64,000 nt of DNA, taken from assembly GCA_917880885.1 (NCBI GenBank), contig OU862917.1:51258727-51322726 (forward strand), read 5' to 3'. A model generated the notes under the pieces. The model was not told the origin of the DNA. It ran no database searches and was given only the letters and a program-made list of their open reading frames with translations. Shown piece after piece: positions 52,294 to 63,689 of the stretch. Each line of letters begins with the position of its first letter. Position 1 is the stretch's first letter. This DNA is from Limnephilus marmoratus (Eukaryota > Arthropoda > Insecta > Trichoptera > Limnephilidae). The translations under genes were made by a program, and so were the position numbers.

Positions 52294-52960
52294 TTATATG
52301 AAAAATGATGCCACAAAATAAATTTGCGAAGTTTGAAGAAAAAAAAAATGTTTCCAATCTTTATATCCATTAGGAGAATTTAAATTATGTCCAGTACCAG
52401 TAGTGGTATTAAATATACGGCAGCAATAACAGTATACAGATTTCTTTGCTGGTGAATAAAGGAGCCATTTTCTTCCTAAAGACTCACCATTCGTCAATTT
52501 ACGAATAAAAATATTTTTAGTCAAATATCTAGTTTTCGCTTTACCATTTTAATCTGGATAACTAGTAGAAGTTTCGGAGAAGTCGCTATTTTTATTTTGG
52601 AAAATCTCTGGCGCTTTTCGAATCCAAATATCACGGACTATCAAATATCCGGTAAAATGTTGTAAGTACCAGGGTCAGTAGACACAGATACATTCTCTAA
52701 GCTTGCAGTTATTAATTCACAGTAGCTTGAAGTCGATGGTTCAGCATCTAATATGTGTCATTTTCGTCACACGTAACCTCTTTTTCCTGGTGACATTCAG
52801 AGGTACTTTTGTCTTGCGGTGATGAGAATGAATAATCCCTCTGCTCATTTGTTTCTTCAACCGTAAAAAACGAAGTGAGCTTTGGAAGTTTTCCATTATT
52901 TCTTTTTGAGCTTTAACTATTTTTCTTTTTTGTGAACCACAATATGTTCTTTTCGACAAA
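52294..52960 (-). pseudogene. hAT transposase N-terminus and TTF-type zinc finger
   Basis: Minus strand: 'GSQKRKIVKAQKEIMEN' start, a frameshift to 'LTSFFTVEETNEQRDYSFSS' and 'CHQEKEVTCDENDTY', then 'IRKLTNGESLGRKWLLYSPA' and 'KKSVYCYCCRIFNT', the TTF-type zinc finger, then 'NGYKDWKHF'. This DNA-binding end belongs with the dimerisation end at 47530-47812. The two are about 4.5 kb apart because of insertions. Confidence 0.82.
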
Positions 52961-53621
52961 ATGAAATAATGTTTAAACGAACAAATCAAAATTTCTGCTT
53001 ATCTTACTCAATTTTGAATATCAAACCAAACAAAATACGCCACTCACTCCTATCAGACTGAAAGTTTAACCTGTCATGGGTCGGGCCTGAGGGTGCCTCC
53101 TTCCCTTCCCTTTCCCTAACAAAGCACCACTTTGAATTGAATGTTTTGTGGATTAATTTTGAGCTATCATATATTTTATAGATCGTAACACATTCGTAGA
53201 ACAATAAACTATGTACCAAAACAACATTATTTGCTTTAATTTGATAAATTGATAGGTTTTACGATGTTTCGTCAAGTATCACGCATCAGATTTGCGTCGC
53301 GGCAAATTTGACATTTCGATTCCAAAGATAAATTATTTAAAAATATTCTGGTGTTGCCTATATCATCAATGATGTTGGCGCAAGCGATTCTGACCTTGTT
53401 ATTCATACAAATTCTGTACACAGAAGGGTCAAAATCGCATTCAATTTTTTTTTCGAATTTTTTCCGCGCGCATGCGCACACACCGCCCGCATTTTCGCGT
53501 TTCGCGAGAGAAATTGTCGGTCCTTCGGGGCCCCCTGAGAATGGGGGCCCTGGGCACGGGCCCGTGTGCCCTTATGGTGAAGAAGGTACTGCTTGCAGCA
53601 CCCATAAAATACAAACTCCAC

Positions 53622-55850
53622 AAAAATGTAAAATAAAAAACCTTGGATTACTCAAGGACTTCTAAAAAGTATAAGAGTTAGGGATAAATTACACTTAAAA
53701 ACTAAAAAAAATCCACTTGATCTTTCGTTTCTAAATTTTTACAAACATTATAGAAACATGTGTTCCAAACTTATAAAATTTGCCAGAGGTAACTATTACA
53801 AACGTCAGATTCAAAACTGTAATAATGACCCTAAACTTGTCTGGAAAATTATTAAGGAGATGACATACACTGACAACAATAAAAGTAGTGATATTACCGA
53901 ACTTGATACACCAAATCAAAAATTAAATGTGAAAGAAAATCCAAAGGAAATAGTTCAATTTGTGAATGAATATTTCTCCAAGGTGGGTTCTAATTTAGAT
54001 AAAAAAATAATTAAACCTCCTTATACTGATAATGAGATTAACAACACACTTACTAATAATATCACCTTTAAATTAAATACAGTTACAGCAGATGACATTA
54101 AAAGCAGTATAGAGTCAATGAAACCAACACTAACTTCAGGATCAGATGGCATCTCAATGAGAATAATTAAATCAACTAGAGATGAAATAATTCAAACACT
54201 CCTCCATCTTGTGAACAGATGTATCATGGAGAGTATCTTTCCCGCAACGCTTAAAATGGGTTCTGTTATAACAATCTTTAAAACTGGCAATAAAGCGGAT
54301 ATAAATAACTATAGACCGATAACAATATTGAATAATCTTTCAAAAATAGTAGAGAAAGTTATAAAGAAGCAGCTCACTCAATATCTTGAAACAAACCTCA
54401 TACTATCTGAAAATCAATATGGATTTAGAAAAAATATAGGAACCTCCGATGCCATCGCCTATATTGTAAAAAGTATAAAACATAGTCTCGATAACGGAAA
54501 TAAGTGTATCGGAATATTTTTAGATCTAAGTAAAGCCTTCGATACAATTGATCACACATATCTTCTAGAAAAACTCAAAAAGATTGGAATCTCAGGACGT
54601 GAACTAAACCTCATTAAAAGCTACATGTCAGAAAGGTTACAGTTAGTCAGGATTCAAAATGAATCAAGTCAACCAATACAAATCCAATATGGAGTCCCGC
54701 AAGGCAGTGTCTTAGGCCCGATTTTATTCCTGATATATATATAAATGATTTATGTGAACTAAACTGTCACGGCTCAGTCATTAGTTTTGCAGATGACACA
54801 GTCCTTCTATTCCATGGAAAGTCATGGGAGACTGTATTTGAAAAAGCTGAAAAAGGGATGAATCGGGTAAAACAATGGCTTGATTCAAATTCACTAACAC
54901 TAAATGATACAAAAACTAAATATATTAAATTCAAAATCCACAACAAACAGACGGATAACCTCAATACAAACCTAAAAATAAAAATTCATAAAGACTGTAT
55001 AAACGTGAACCGAGAAACTCCTTGCAACTGTCCAAAATTTAATGAAATACAAACAATAAAATATCTTGGAATAATAATTGATCAGAACTTAAATTGGAAC
55101 TCCCAAGTGGAAAATGTGAGCAACAAATTAAAAAACTAACCTATTTTTTCAAAACAATAAGAAACATTTTAGATAAAGAACAGCTAATTAAAATCTATTA
55201 TGCCTTAGCCCAATCTCAACTACAATATGGTCTTATCGGATAGGGAAGCTCATGCGATTCCACTATAAAACCAGTCCTCATAGCACAAAGGGCAATTCTG
55301 AAAATTATACTTAGAGTACCCATCAGAACCCCTACAGACTATGTTTTTAAAGCGCTGAATTTAATGTCACTGAAACAATTATATACAAAAGATATTCTAA
55401 TGTACGCATTCAAAAATCAGGATAACTTTACACAGACAAACTCGGGCCGATTCACAAGATCTACATTACAACATACATTCTACCAACCTACAACTAAAAC
55501 GACTTTTGGACAAAGAAATATGGAATACTTCTCTGTAAAATTATTTAATTTACTCCCTCTTGCAATGAAAACCATAAAAAAAATAACCGCCTTCAAAAGA
55601 AGCATAAAAATATGGATTATGGACATGGGAAGGAAGAAAATAGATTCAATTTTGCAACCCAACAAACATTAATGCTTGTCTTGTACTTTCTTTTAGATCT
55701 AACTTAATAATTTTCCTTGGCAATATTCTAACATAGATTAGGTATTTACTTAAAATTTCAAATAATAAAACTTTTACAATGCGTCCTTAGAACGGGGTAC
55801 CCCAGTAAGGACAAATTTTATCTAAAAAACTGTAAAAAAAAAAATAATTA
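53622..55850 (+). pseudogene. LINE ORF2, RT and C-terminus, nearly intact
   Basis: The linker 'PWITQGLLKSIRVRDKLHLK' leads into an open RT frame: 'TSGSDGISMRIIKS', 'NNYRPITILNNLSKIVEKVI', 'YGFRKNIGTSDAI', motif A 'GIFLDLSKAFDTID' (54515), motif B 'YGVPQGSVLGPILF'. A TA-repeat slip at about 54738 shifts the frame; motif C 'ISFADDTVLLF' follows, then 'IKYLGIIIDQNLNW'. A second slip at about 55131 and one TAG at about 55243 (Trp codon) precede the C-terminus ending at 55670. Only three lesions are seen, so the copy is rather young. The endonuclease is missing. 3' UTR with 'taccccagtaaggaca' and an A run ends about 55850. Confidence 0.88.
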
Positions 55851-56296
55851 TATATAACGTCGACAAAATCCGTGCGAAATTCTCTTACGCGACATTGATG
55901 TTAATAAGTGTAACACAATTTTCAGTGTAGGTACATAGCCTACTACATGCCTACTAAAAACTAATATACCTAATACATGATTTTGCCCATTCAGTTCCCG
56001 CACAAACGTTTGAACAAACGCTGGCGTGGGATTGCTGAACAAATTTGTATTCACCTTTAGCCTTTAGCACATTGCTTACAGCGCAGCAAATAGTTAAGAC
56101 TGGTAGCATGTTAGTCGATGGAAAGGACGATTCGAAATATCGCTTATTTGTTTGCTAATTTTTTTTTCTTCAGCTTTAGTTTGCTTGGTAATTATTTTAA
56201 TTGCGTTGTTGTGCGAAGCATTTTCATCGTCATTTATAATAACTTGTATGTGCTTTTTTAAGGCTCAAAGTATGCATAAACGTATGAAGTATGTAT
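55851..56296. other. No feature recognised
   Basis: AT-rich DNA between the LINE tail and SINE S1; short frames only. Confidence 0.45.
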
Positions 56297-56740
56297 GACG
56301 ACCTCCGTAGTCCAGTGGGTTAAACTCTTGACTCACAATCCGGAGGTCGCGGGTTCGAACCCGGCATGCGCAAATAAATTTTATTTGATTAATTTGTGTT
56401 ATTTCACAATTAACATTTAAAATAATATATAGTATATTTGCGGCATGTTCCAGAGTGGAAGATACTATTAGTATCGCCCTGGTGTAAGACCACCATTCAG
56501 AATTAAAACATTGCTTGAAAATGGCTTTAGCCGTGTTTGGTGACCAGATCTGAATAGCCAGGTACTTCCCAACCTTCCTTTTCCCCACCTCCTTCCCCTC
56601 CCCACTACCTTCAGCCTCACAACATACCCTAATTGGGGATGCCATAGTCTCACTGGGTGGGTGGTTTGTATATTTATGCTCACTGGCTTCAGACGGGAGT
56701 AGTTGAGATTCTTGTGCGGTTATTCACTGTAAAAAAAAAA
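56297..56740 (+). mobile_element. SINE S1, full-length copy
   Basis: The head 'gacctccgtagtccagtggg' (A box) and 'cgcgggttcgaacccggc' (B box) is followed by the S1 body 'taagaccaccattcagaatt', 'ggctttagccgtgtttggtg' and 'gatgccatagtctcactgg', and ends in an A-run at about 56727-56740. The best reference copy of the family in this window. Confidence 0.88.
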
Positions 56741-56946
56741 ATAAACATGTTTATATCATCCTTAGTAAACAGGTCATAATTTTTTTTTCTCTTTCGTGAT
56801 ACATTCACGCCAATTTCGCGATACATTCATTCATGCCACTTTCTTACACTTGTTCTACAAAGCCCACGAAAAGTGCTTTTTTCTCCGACCAAGTTTTCAA
56901 TTAACAAAAACTGTTAAAATATGTGTTTAGTCGATCCTCTTCCGTT

Positions 56947-57100
56947 ATTTTCTAACAACATAACTAATGTAGGTATCTGTGCCACCTCGCCACCTGTATT
57001 TTCTAACAACATAACTAATGTAGGTATCTGTGCCACCTCGCCACCTGTATTTTCTAACAACATAACTAATGTAGGTATCTGTGCCACCTCGCCACCTGTA
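56947..57100 (+). repeat. 51-bp tandem repeat, three units
   Basis: Units start at 56947, 56998 and 57049 and are nearly identical ('attttctaacaacataacta...'). Because 51 is a multiple of 3, a 17-residue peptide repeats in frame; no sign that it is translated. Confidence 0.92.
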
Positions 57101-57192
57101 TCTATCTGGACAATTGATGTGAATACTATTTCTATCTATCTTATTTTCACAGACTTTTGTGGCTTCAATTGGTGTTACAATTATTATAAGCA

Positions 57193-57375
57193 ATAATTAT
57201 CAGCCTGAAACACTCATCTACATTGAAAAATCTTCCGAGAAAAGATACTTGCCGCCAACGGGACTTGAACCCGTGTGCTTCTGATTGCCGGTCAGTTGCT
57301 CTTGACCACGCTATGGCGGCTTATCAAATACTCGCCAAATAAATCAATATATACTAGTGTTTCATTCAACAATTA
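57193..57375 (-). mobile_element. tRNA-containing element, second copy
   Basis: Reverse complement of the 14940-15160 element: 'agtaattgttgaatgaaaca', then the tRNA-like sequence, then 'agtatcttttctcggaagat' and 'gagtgtttcaggctgataat'. Only one orientation is present here, unlike the inverted copy at 14843. Confidence 0.75.
57250..57320 (-). tRNA. tRNA-like sequence, loop GGC, altered D-arm
   Basis: The acceptor arm GCCGCCA/TGGCGGC pairs perfectly and the B box GGGTTCAAGTCCC is canonical. The D-arm reads TAGCGTGGTCAAGAGC, a rearranged A box. The anticodon loop is CCGGCAA, again without U33. Probably a tRNA-derived repeat. Confidence 0.6.
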
Positions 57376-57559
57376 CTGCTTATTATATTTAAATTTAAAA
57401 AAATTTTTAAAAATAATTATCAATTGGTGTTGTTCATATTTTCCGCTCTACGTTTTGTACCCGGCATACCCTTTCCCCAAGACTCTGATTCTGATTTTTT
57501 TAAATCTCCTGAAGAAATAAAATATCAGAATTCAGTGATAAAAAAAACATCCATATCAA

Positions 57560-57950
57560 TTTGAGGACTTCGCTCTCTACTTACTTAATTTAACCCATCA
57601 CGATATTAATATCTTGAAAGAATGGTTTGACGAAAATTTATTAACATTAAACATTGAAAAAAACCTATTATATACCTTTTAGTATAAATAACAAAAAATC
57701 TCCCCCTATCGCCATAAATATTAAAATTCATTCAAAAAAATGTACCACTAAAATATTAGCATGCCAAAATAATGACTGTCTATTCATAGCAAATAAAAAA
57801 GAAATAAAATATTTGGGTGTAATATTAGATAGTAACCTTAAGTGGAAGACTCAAATTACCAATACTATAAATAGATTAAGACCATTGTTTGCCGGCGACC
57901 AAACTCGATTTTCAATAATCTCATGTCTTTCGTTTGTCCCTTTCTAACGA
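57560..57950 (+). pseudogene. LINE RT thumb fragment
   Basis: 'NILKEWFDENLLTLNIEKT' (frame slip), 'YYIPFSINNKKSPPIAINIK', 'NKKEIKYLGVILDSNLKWKT' and 'ITNTINRLRPLFAG' represent the region after the RT catalytic box. The C-terminus may be the piece at 60720-61080. Confidence 0.78.
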
Positions 57951-58699
57951 AATATTGTATTTGGGGTGTGGAACGGGGAGGCGGGAATGGAAGATTTCTA
58001 TGTAGTGGTATTTAGCTGCAGCGCTAGCTAGCAACATAATGGTGTTATAGAGGTTTAAGGCCAAGTGTAATCATTTATTAATTTTAAATAATGATAATAT
58101 TATTACGCAAATCGATAAATATAAAGTTTTTAATATGAAAAATATTTTTTTTTAATTTTTAAAATTTACATAGGCTTAGCATTTATCAAAACCAAATCAG
58201 AAATAAGACCTTATTCTGACCGTTTTTTCGTAAACTTTACAAAATATTTTTAACTGCTGAATATCCTCAAAGTATACCTTTAGGGGTTTTATTTAAAACC
58301 TCGAAAAAAATTTTAAAATATATAGATAAATAAGTTTTTAGTTAAATTTTTTCATAAACACCAATTTTCGTGTTTTTTTAAACGCTGAATACAAAACTTT
58401 AAATTCGTTTATTTACCAAAACGTTACGAGATATTGTTGGTATTATATTTCTCCATTTTTTAAAGACAATTTTATAATTTTAATCTTCAAATTAAGAATG
58501 AAAAACAGGTTTTTTAATTACTAGCAAAAGCCCTCTGTCGTGTGGCGCCCATTTATCTTTCTCTACATGGTACAATTTTGAACTAAAACTCTTTTTCAAA
58601 ATTTTTCAAAAGATGGCAGTAATCAATCACGGTGAGAATCTAAGATATTTTATTACATTTATTTTTGGAAACGATGATACTTATATCATCTATCTACCT
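57951..58699. other. No gene recognised
   Basis: 'ggggtgtggaacggggaggc' at 57963 resembles 'cggggtgtggaaggtatcga' at 21209, perhaps a shared mobile edge. The rest is AT-rich. Confidence 0.35.
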
Positions 58700-59320
58700 A
58701 TGCCCGGTGGGTAAGAACTTGGCTATTCAGATCCGGTCACCCAACACGGCTGACGCCATTTCAAGCAACGTTACGATTCTTTTTTTAAATATATTTCTTA
58801 TCTATTTTTTTAAATAGATAGCACTAATAATCTAAACGAAATTATTTAAAAATGATATATTGTGGAATAACACAAATTAATCGCAAAAATGTTGATAGGT
58901 ACTTGCGCACGCCGGAATTTTAACTCGCGACCTCCGGATTCGTCTCCTCCTCCCCACTACCTTCAGCCTCACAACATACCCCGAAGAGGAAGGTGGGTAA
59001 GTACCTGGCTATTCAGATCCGGTCACCCAACACGGCTAAAGCCATTTCGCGCAACGTTCCGATTTATTTATTTTAAATATAAAATATGTAGTTACCTATT
59101 TTCAACTTTTGAAGGTTCTTCCTACCAATGTTTTATATCATTAAAAAAGAAGATAGCACTAATAATCTAAACGAAATTATTTAAAAATAATATATTGTGG
59201 AATAATACAAATAAATCGCATAAAATGTTGGTACTTGCGCACGCCGGAATTTTAACTCGTGACCTCCGGATTCGTAGCCAATGATCGTAACCGTTCAACC
59301 ACCGAGGTCTGGAATATCGA
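58700..59320 (-). mobile_element. Two SINE S1-like copies in tandem (minus strand)
   Basis: 'atttggtctggccgg'-type S1 body (read on plus as 'ctattcagatccggtcaccc') occurs at about 58717 and 59009. Each is followed by 'gcacgccggaattttaactc', the decayed B box of a tRNA head (58900-58940; 59235-59310). The second copy's head is nearly complete. The copies share diverged 3' parts, so this is a subfamily of S1. Confidence 0.7.
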
Positions 59321-60719
59321 TACGCTTTCAAATGTTCTAGTATTATTATTATTCGTGATTACGGTTGCTTACCCTTGGTCGGAAGTCTGCCACGTGTACA
59401 CATGTATACTTGTATCTTGTATGCAATATGTCTCAATGGAAACATCAAATGTTTTTATGGTCGTTTTTTATTAACATCGGTAAGTTGTACAGTAGCATCA
59501 TAACATGACAGTTTTTCTCTAAAACGATGTTCGTAAAATCTTTTGAATTTTTTTTCTTTATTATAATAATTTTGATAATAATTTTTTTTTTGAATTAGAC
59601 AATTCACCCTAAAAAGAGTGCTTTGTGCTGATAATAATAATTTTGTTTTATGTAATAGTAATATTATATTTCATTACAATATAATATTATTATGCGAACC
59701 TTACGTGTGAATATTTTCGTGATTTACACTTTTCGTTTATGTTTTCTTCTACTTTTATTTCAATAAATAAATATATATATAATTAAAACAGTATATATAT
59801 ATATATATAATTAAAAATATATATATAATTAACACACACTAAACTATATTATAATGACAACGGTTGGTGGTGAATGCGTTACCTCACCTATATTTGCATG
59901 TGTGTGTGTGAATTAACGTTGACAACGGCTGCGGTTAAATATTTTGGTAATAAACATAGCAAGTGATACAACCAACGATAGTTAAAATACATTTTTATTA
60001 ATAATTAAATTTATTACATAGCATAAATACAATTTATCCTAAGGTAAATTTATTTTTATATTTTAGACACTGTAAGATTATCGGTATGATTATTCTGTGA
60101 ACCGTCATTCATATTTGTTTTATTTTGGGGAAATCAATAGTTACATTATACGAGTACATTTAAAATGAAAAGTATTCACAAAAAGCCACAACTTATTCAT
60201 ATATTTCCTCATCAAACAGTAATAACTGAAGGGTAATTATTAATTATTACGTATGTTTTAATAAATAGCAGATACCTATTTTGTGATGTGACATAATAAT
60301 TTTAAATTATCATCTACATAGAAAAATTTCAGATAATAAAGGTAAGAGCAGCAACAGAAGTACAAGTTATACGAACAAGTAAGAAGCAGGATACTAACTG
60401 AGTGCTAATTAGTTAGAATCATGAAAGGATATTCTTATAAACCCGAGCTAGTTAGAGGATTATCTCAACCGGTTTATAAAGGACAATCCGCAATACAATA
60501 CATTACGGTTTATTTCCAAAATAATAATAACAGACATGATTTATTAATTTAAGTACCTATATACTTATTAATTTATAAAAAGGTACAAACAATTACAAAA
60601 ATCTAATCAGACAAATGATAAAATTATGTCAAATTTAAAATAGAAACGTTATAGATAGTATTAAAAAGCAATGTTATAGATAGTATATCTATATCATAAT
60701 ATTCAGTAGTAGTCTATAC
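59321..60719. other. No gene recognised
   Basis: AT-rich with a (TA)n tract at about 59768-59830 and direct words 'tataatattattatgcg'. No domain or repeat terminus identified. Confidence 0.45.
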
Positions 60720-61080
60720 ATAACAATTCAAAAAATATTAATAAAAATCATCCTAAAAAAGCCCTATTACTATCCAACTATAAATGTTTTTCAAGATTTC
60801 CCGGTTCCCCCACTTACAAAAATTTATGACAAAATTGCACTATTACAAAGATTACAAATTATTACAAATACATAAAGATTTCTTTAGTAAAAATAATTTA
60901 CCACAATTAAATATAAGCAAAAGAATAATATCTGTTGGAGGATTTACCGTGCCACTAGTACGAACCACAACAGCACAGCATCACTATACATTCAAGGGTA
61001 TAAAATTATTTAATAAATTACCCCTTGATATACGATCGGAAGAAAGCTACGAAAAATATTTAAAAAAAAATTAAAATATT
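60720..61080 (+). pseudogene. LINE ORF2 C-terminal fragment
   Basis: 'IQKILIKIILKKPYYYPTIN' then, after a frame slip near 60860, 'ISKRIISVGGFTVPLVRTTT' and 'YTFKGIKLFNKLPLDIRSEE' to a stop at 61072. It is the same C-terminal architecture as the Jockey/CR1-like elements above and may belong with 57560-57950. Confidence 0.72.
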
Positions 61081-61267
61081 CTAGTACCACCTCATAAATT
61101 AAACTTATTGTATATTATATTTAGAAATATGTACCTATTGCATTTTTTTTAACTTTTTTTTTAAATTTGAATCAATCACATATGTTGGTAAATTAGAGTT
61201 AAATTTATTTACATTTTCTCCTAATTTTATTTGCTTTGGTGTAATAAAAATAGTGATGAACGGGACG

Positions 61268-61880
61268 TAGTAGGTAGTTACTCTCATTATCGTCCTGGTG
61301 TAAGACCACCAAACACAATTATTGAAACTTTACTTGAAATAGTTTTAGCCGTGTTCGGTTACCAGAACTAAATCACTAAATCTTAACAGACGGATTGCAA
61401 TCTTTAGAGCACAGGCGTCGGGTGGGAATGCTATCCTTGTTCTACCGGTATTACAATGGAAGATGCTCCGAGGAACTAGCATCATTGATCCCTTCGGCAC
61501 CGGTGCATTGTCGGGAAACACGCCTAACGCGTGCCCAACATTTGTACACGGTTGACATTTGTCACATGAGAACGGGTCGTTTCTTCGACTCGTTCTTGTG
61601 TTCAACAGCTCGGCTGTGGAATGATTTGCCGGCCTCTGTGTTTCCTCCTTCCTACAACATGGGTCTCTTCAAGACCAATGTTCATTCCTTCCTCTCCTCA
61701 AAAAGACCCTCCACACAGCATCCCAGATGACATAGGCCCTGAGGGAAATTATTTTCCTCAGGGCCTCCTGTGTGGAGTTAATGTAAAAAAAAAAAAAAAG
61801 GTACTTCCCCGCCTTCCTTTTTCCCAACTCCTTCCCTTCCCCGTTACCTTCAGCCTCACAACATACCCCAATTACCAAAC
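61268..61880 (+). mobile_element. SINE S1 interrupted by a LINE insertion
   Basis: The left part 61268-61380 ('gtcctggtgtaagaccacca', 'agccgtgttcggttaccaga') and the right part 61796-61880 ('gtacttccccgccttccttt', 'cctcacaacataccccaatt') are consecutive in the S1 consensus. The tRNA head is missing. Confidence 0.8.
61384..61795 (+). pseudogene. LINE family C C-terminus with 3' end, inserted in SINE S1
   Basis: The open frame from about 61395 to 61728 reads 'QSLEHRRRVGMLSLFYRYYN', 'GRCSEELASLIPSAPVH', 'ARLWNDLPASVFPPSYNMGL', then a stop. This is the last conserved part of a non-LTR ORF2. The 3' UTR carries a strong hairpin, 'aggccctgagggaaa' with 'tttcctcagggcct', and a 15-A tail. It is heavily 5'-truncated but clean, so a relatively recent insertion. 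Copies at 32060/35842 and 40677 are older. Confidence 0.85.
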
Positions 61881-62677
61881 ACCCAACATACCAAAATATA
61901 CAACTATTATAATGACTTCAGCCATGCTTCAGGTAGTTTTTTTCTGAAAACCTTGCCTAGTGGACACGTGCGACGTGCGTGCATGGCACCCCTAGCCGGC
62001 CGTATTCCGAACAGCGACCAGATGCGACATTTTGAAATAAATTCACATAATATATATTTTTCTAGTGGCATCTTTCGGATTTTAACGAAACTTTTTGAAA
62101 ACAAAATAATCTCAAAATGAATGATAGAGACCGTTTTGTCCGCCAGATTGCTCTGATGCTATTTTGTACTAATATTATACCTATTCCTCATCGCGTTAAA
62201 GAAAAGGCCGCGTAATTATTATGTAACATCATTTTATCGGAGAATACGAGGAATGATCTTTTTGTTTAGCGCCTTGAAATTAACGGATATATTATATTGT
62301 TATAGGAGATACGGGAATCGGATGCATGACGTCAAATTGTAAATAAGTAAAATAGAGCGTTAAACAAAATAAGGCATTTATTTCCATGCTCGAATACTTG
62401 CACGAAGACGGTGAAATGCCCCTTTTGTTGAGTATAATATTTTTAGGAGACACCTATAAAATTGGAGACTCCCGACATATTTCGTAATGGTGTTAGTGTG
62501 TCCGGTGTCCGGTGTCCGGTGTTTACGACGTGTACACGCGAGAAACCACCGAAACGAAATTTTTATTTTATATGTCAATATATTTTCGTCAAGACGAGAA
62601 ATCACCCTTTTGCTTAGTTCATCCAATATTAGCTGAGACATGTATTGTTAGAAGTGCTCCGGAAATAATAATGATAA
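61881..62677. other. No gene recognised
   Basis: Contains a short 7-bp repeat (ggtgtcc, three times) at about 62497-62520; otherwise no recognised feature. Confidence 0.45.
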
Positions 62678-63358
62678 TCTAAGACACTATATAAAGAGGT
62701 AAGATTTGTTTGTTTGTTTGTTTGTTTGTTTGCATCGAATAGGCTCCGAAACTACTGAACCGATTTGAAAAATTCTTTCACTGGTAGGAAGCTACACTAT
62801 CTCCGGGTGACATAGGCTATATTATATTTTCAAAAATATTAGGAATCCTTACTAAAACTCTCATAATGTAACCCAAGGTGTAAAAAAACTACTTAAAATA
62901 TTCTTTGCATCGCGTGCGCTGCGAAAACTATTAATGATAGAATAAAATAATGTACTACGACTTTGCAGAAGATATCATTATTTACAAAAAGTGTCGCGAC
63001 AGCATATGTCTAACTATTATAGTTATGCCACAATAAGTGTTCTTTTATTTGAAAAGTTTAATTAAAATGTCGCCGCTTGAAAAGGATCTTTATTTGTATC
63101 TTGGTTTTAATCCTTACCAAAGTAAATTACTTCATAAACAAGACTGCTTTAATACCTTTATTTAACTTTTTGAATTATTCAATTCGGACATACCATTCGA
63201 AAGATATCGCGAGTTTAAAAGTGCAAGTATTAGATAATTTATAAAGTTAGCTAGGAAAGGGACGCGGGAGGGGAACGGGGACGCACGGGAAGGTGATTCC
63301 AGGAGAAAAAAATATTTATTTGAATATGGCATTGCAACGCATGCCGGGAACCAGCTAG
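62678..63358 (+). mobile_element. Non-autonomous Helitron, 681 bp
   Basis: Starts TC after an A (62677) with 'taagacactatataaagagg' and a TTTG microsatellite (62705-62733), then 'aaactactgaaccgatttg', a phrase typical of insect Helitrons. It ends 'gcatgccgggaaccagCTAG' at 63358 with T following. No coding sequence. Confidence 0.72.
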
Positions 63359-63689
63359 TATTATACAATTCTGCAAAGAATTCTATTAGGAAACATCTAT
63401 GTATAAAAATCAATGTATGTTTGTAACGGGACGAATGGGAAAGGACACGCAGGGAGAAACAATGTCTTTATTAAGCGCCATTGCAACGCATGCCGGGAAC
63501 TCGCCAGAAAGAAATAAAATATTGTACCTTTAGAAAACTTAAATTCAGAATAATAACAATTTAAATGCTCAGCGAGATAATTCCAAGGAAAAGTTTATCA
63601 ATATAATGTCGTCGAAGACGAAGAATATTTTTGGAATAAAAAAAAAACAGCAATAAAAACGCCTATTAAAATTTAGTGTTAATACTCAT
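63359..63689. other. Second, partial Helitron-like tail; no gene
   Basis: 'gcattgcaacgcatgccggg' at 63478-63497 repeats the Helitron tail seen at 63329, but without a CTAG end. The rest is AT-rich. Confidence 0.5.

Larger units (their letters stand above)
52113..52302. mobile_element. Palindromic hammerhead element, about 190 bp
   Basis: The arms 'ataatgaataacttattact' and its mirror enclose two hammerhead sequences facing opposite ways. No coding sequence. It looks like two terminal repeats of a Penelope element joined head-to-head with nothing between. The outer words 'ctttgtataaaaccac' recall PLE-2's ends (23716-23732). Confidence 0.82.
47321..53591. mobile_element. hAT transposon with perfect 8-bp TSD, expanded by nested insertions (6271 bp)
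   Basis: The left end is CAGGGCCGTCTTAAAC with 'ggggcccttgggcac' inside; the right end is 'gggccctgggcac...' to GGTACTG. CTTGCAGC flanks both sides (47313-47320, 53592-53599). Minus-strand transposase pieces lie at both ends of the interior. The centre was displaced by a Penelope element, a LINE and a palindromic hammerhead element. The subterminal G/C tracts and the TTF-type zinc finger fit the ZMYM/TTF branch of hAT. Confidence 0.9.

Noticed and set aside
53351..53665. 104-codon plus-strand frame
   Set aside because: Spans the hAT terminus and its GC-rich subterminal repeat; no domain.
56945..57120. CRISPR-like array (three 51-bp repeats)
   Set aside because: The units are contiguous with no spacers, and the DNA is eukaryotic.
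56921..57196. Repeat protein with 'NNITNVGICATSPPVFS' units
   Set aside because: 51-bp tandem repeat gives in-frame repetition automatically; no evidence of translation.
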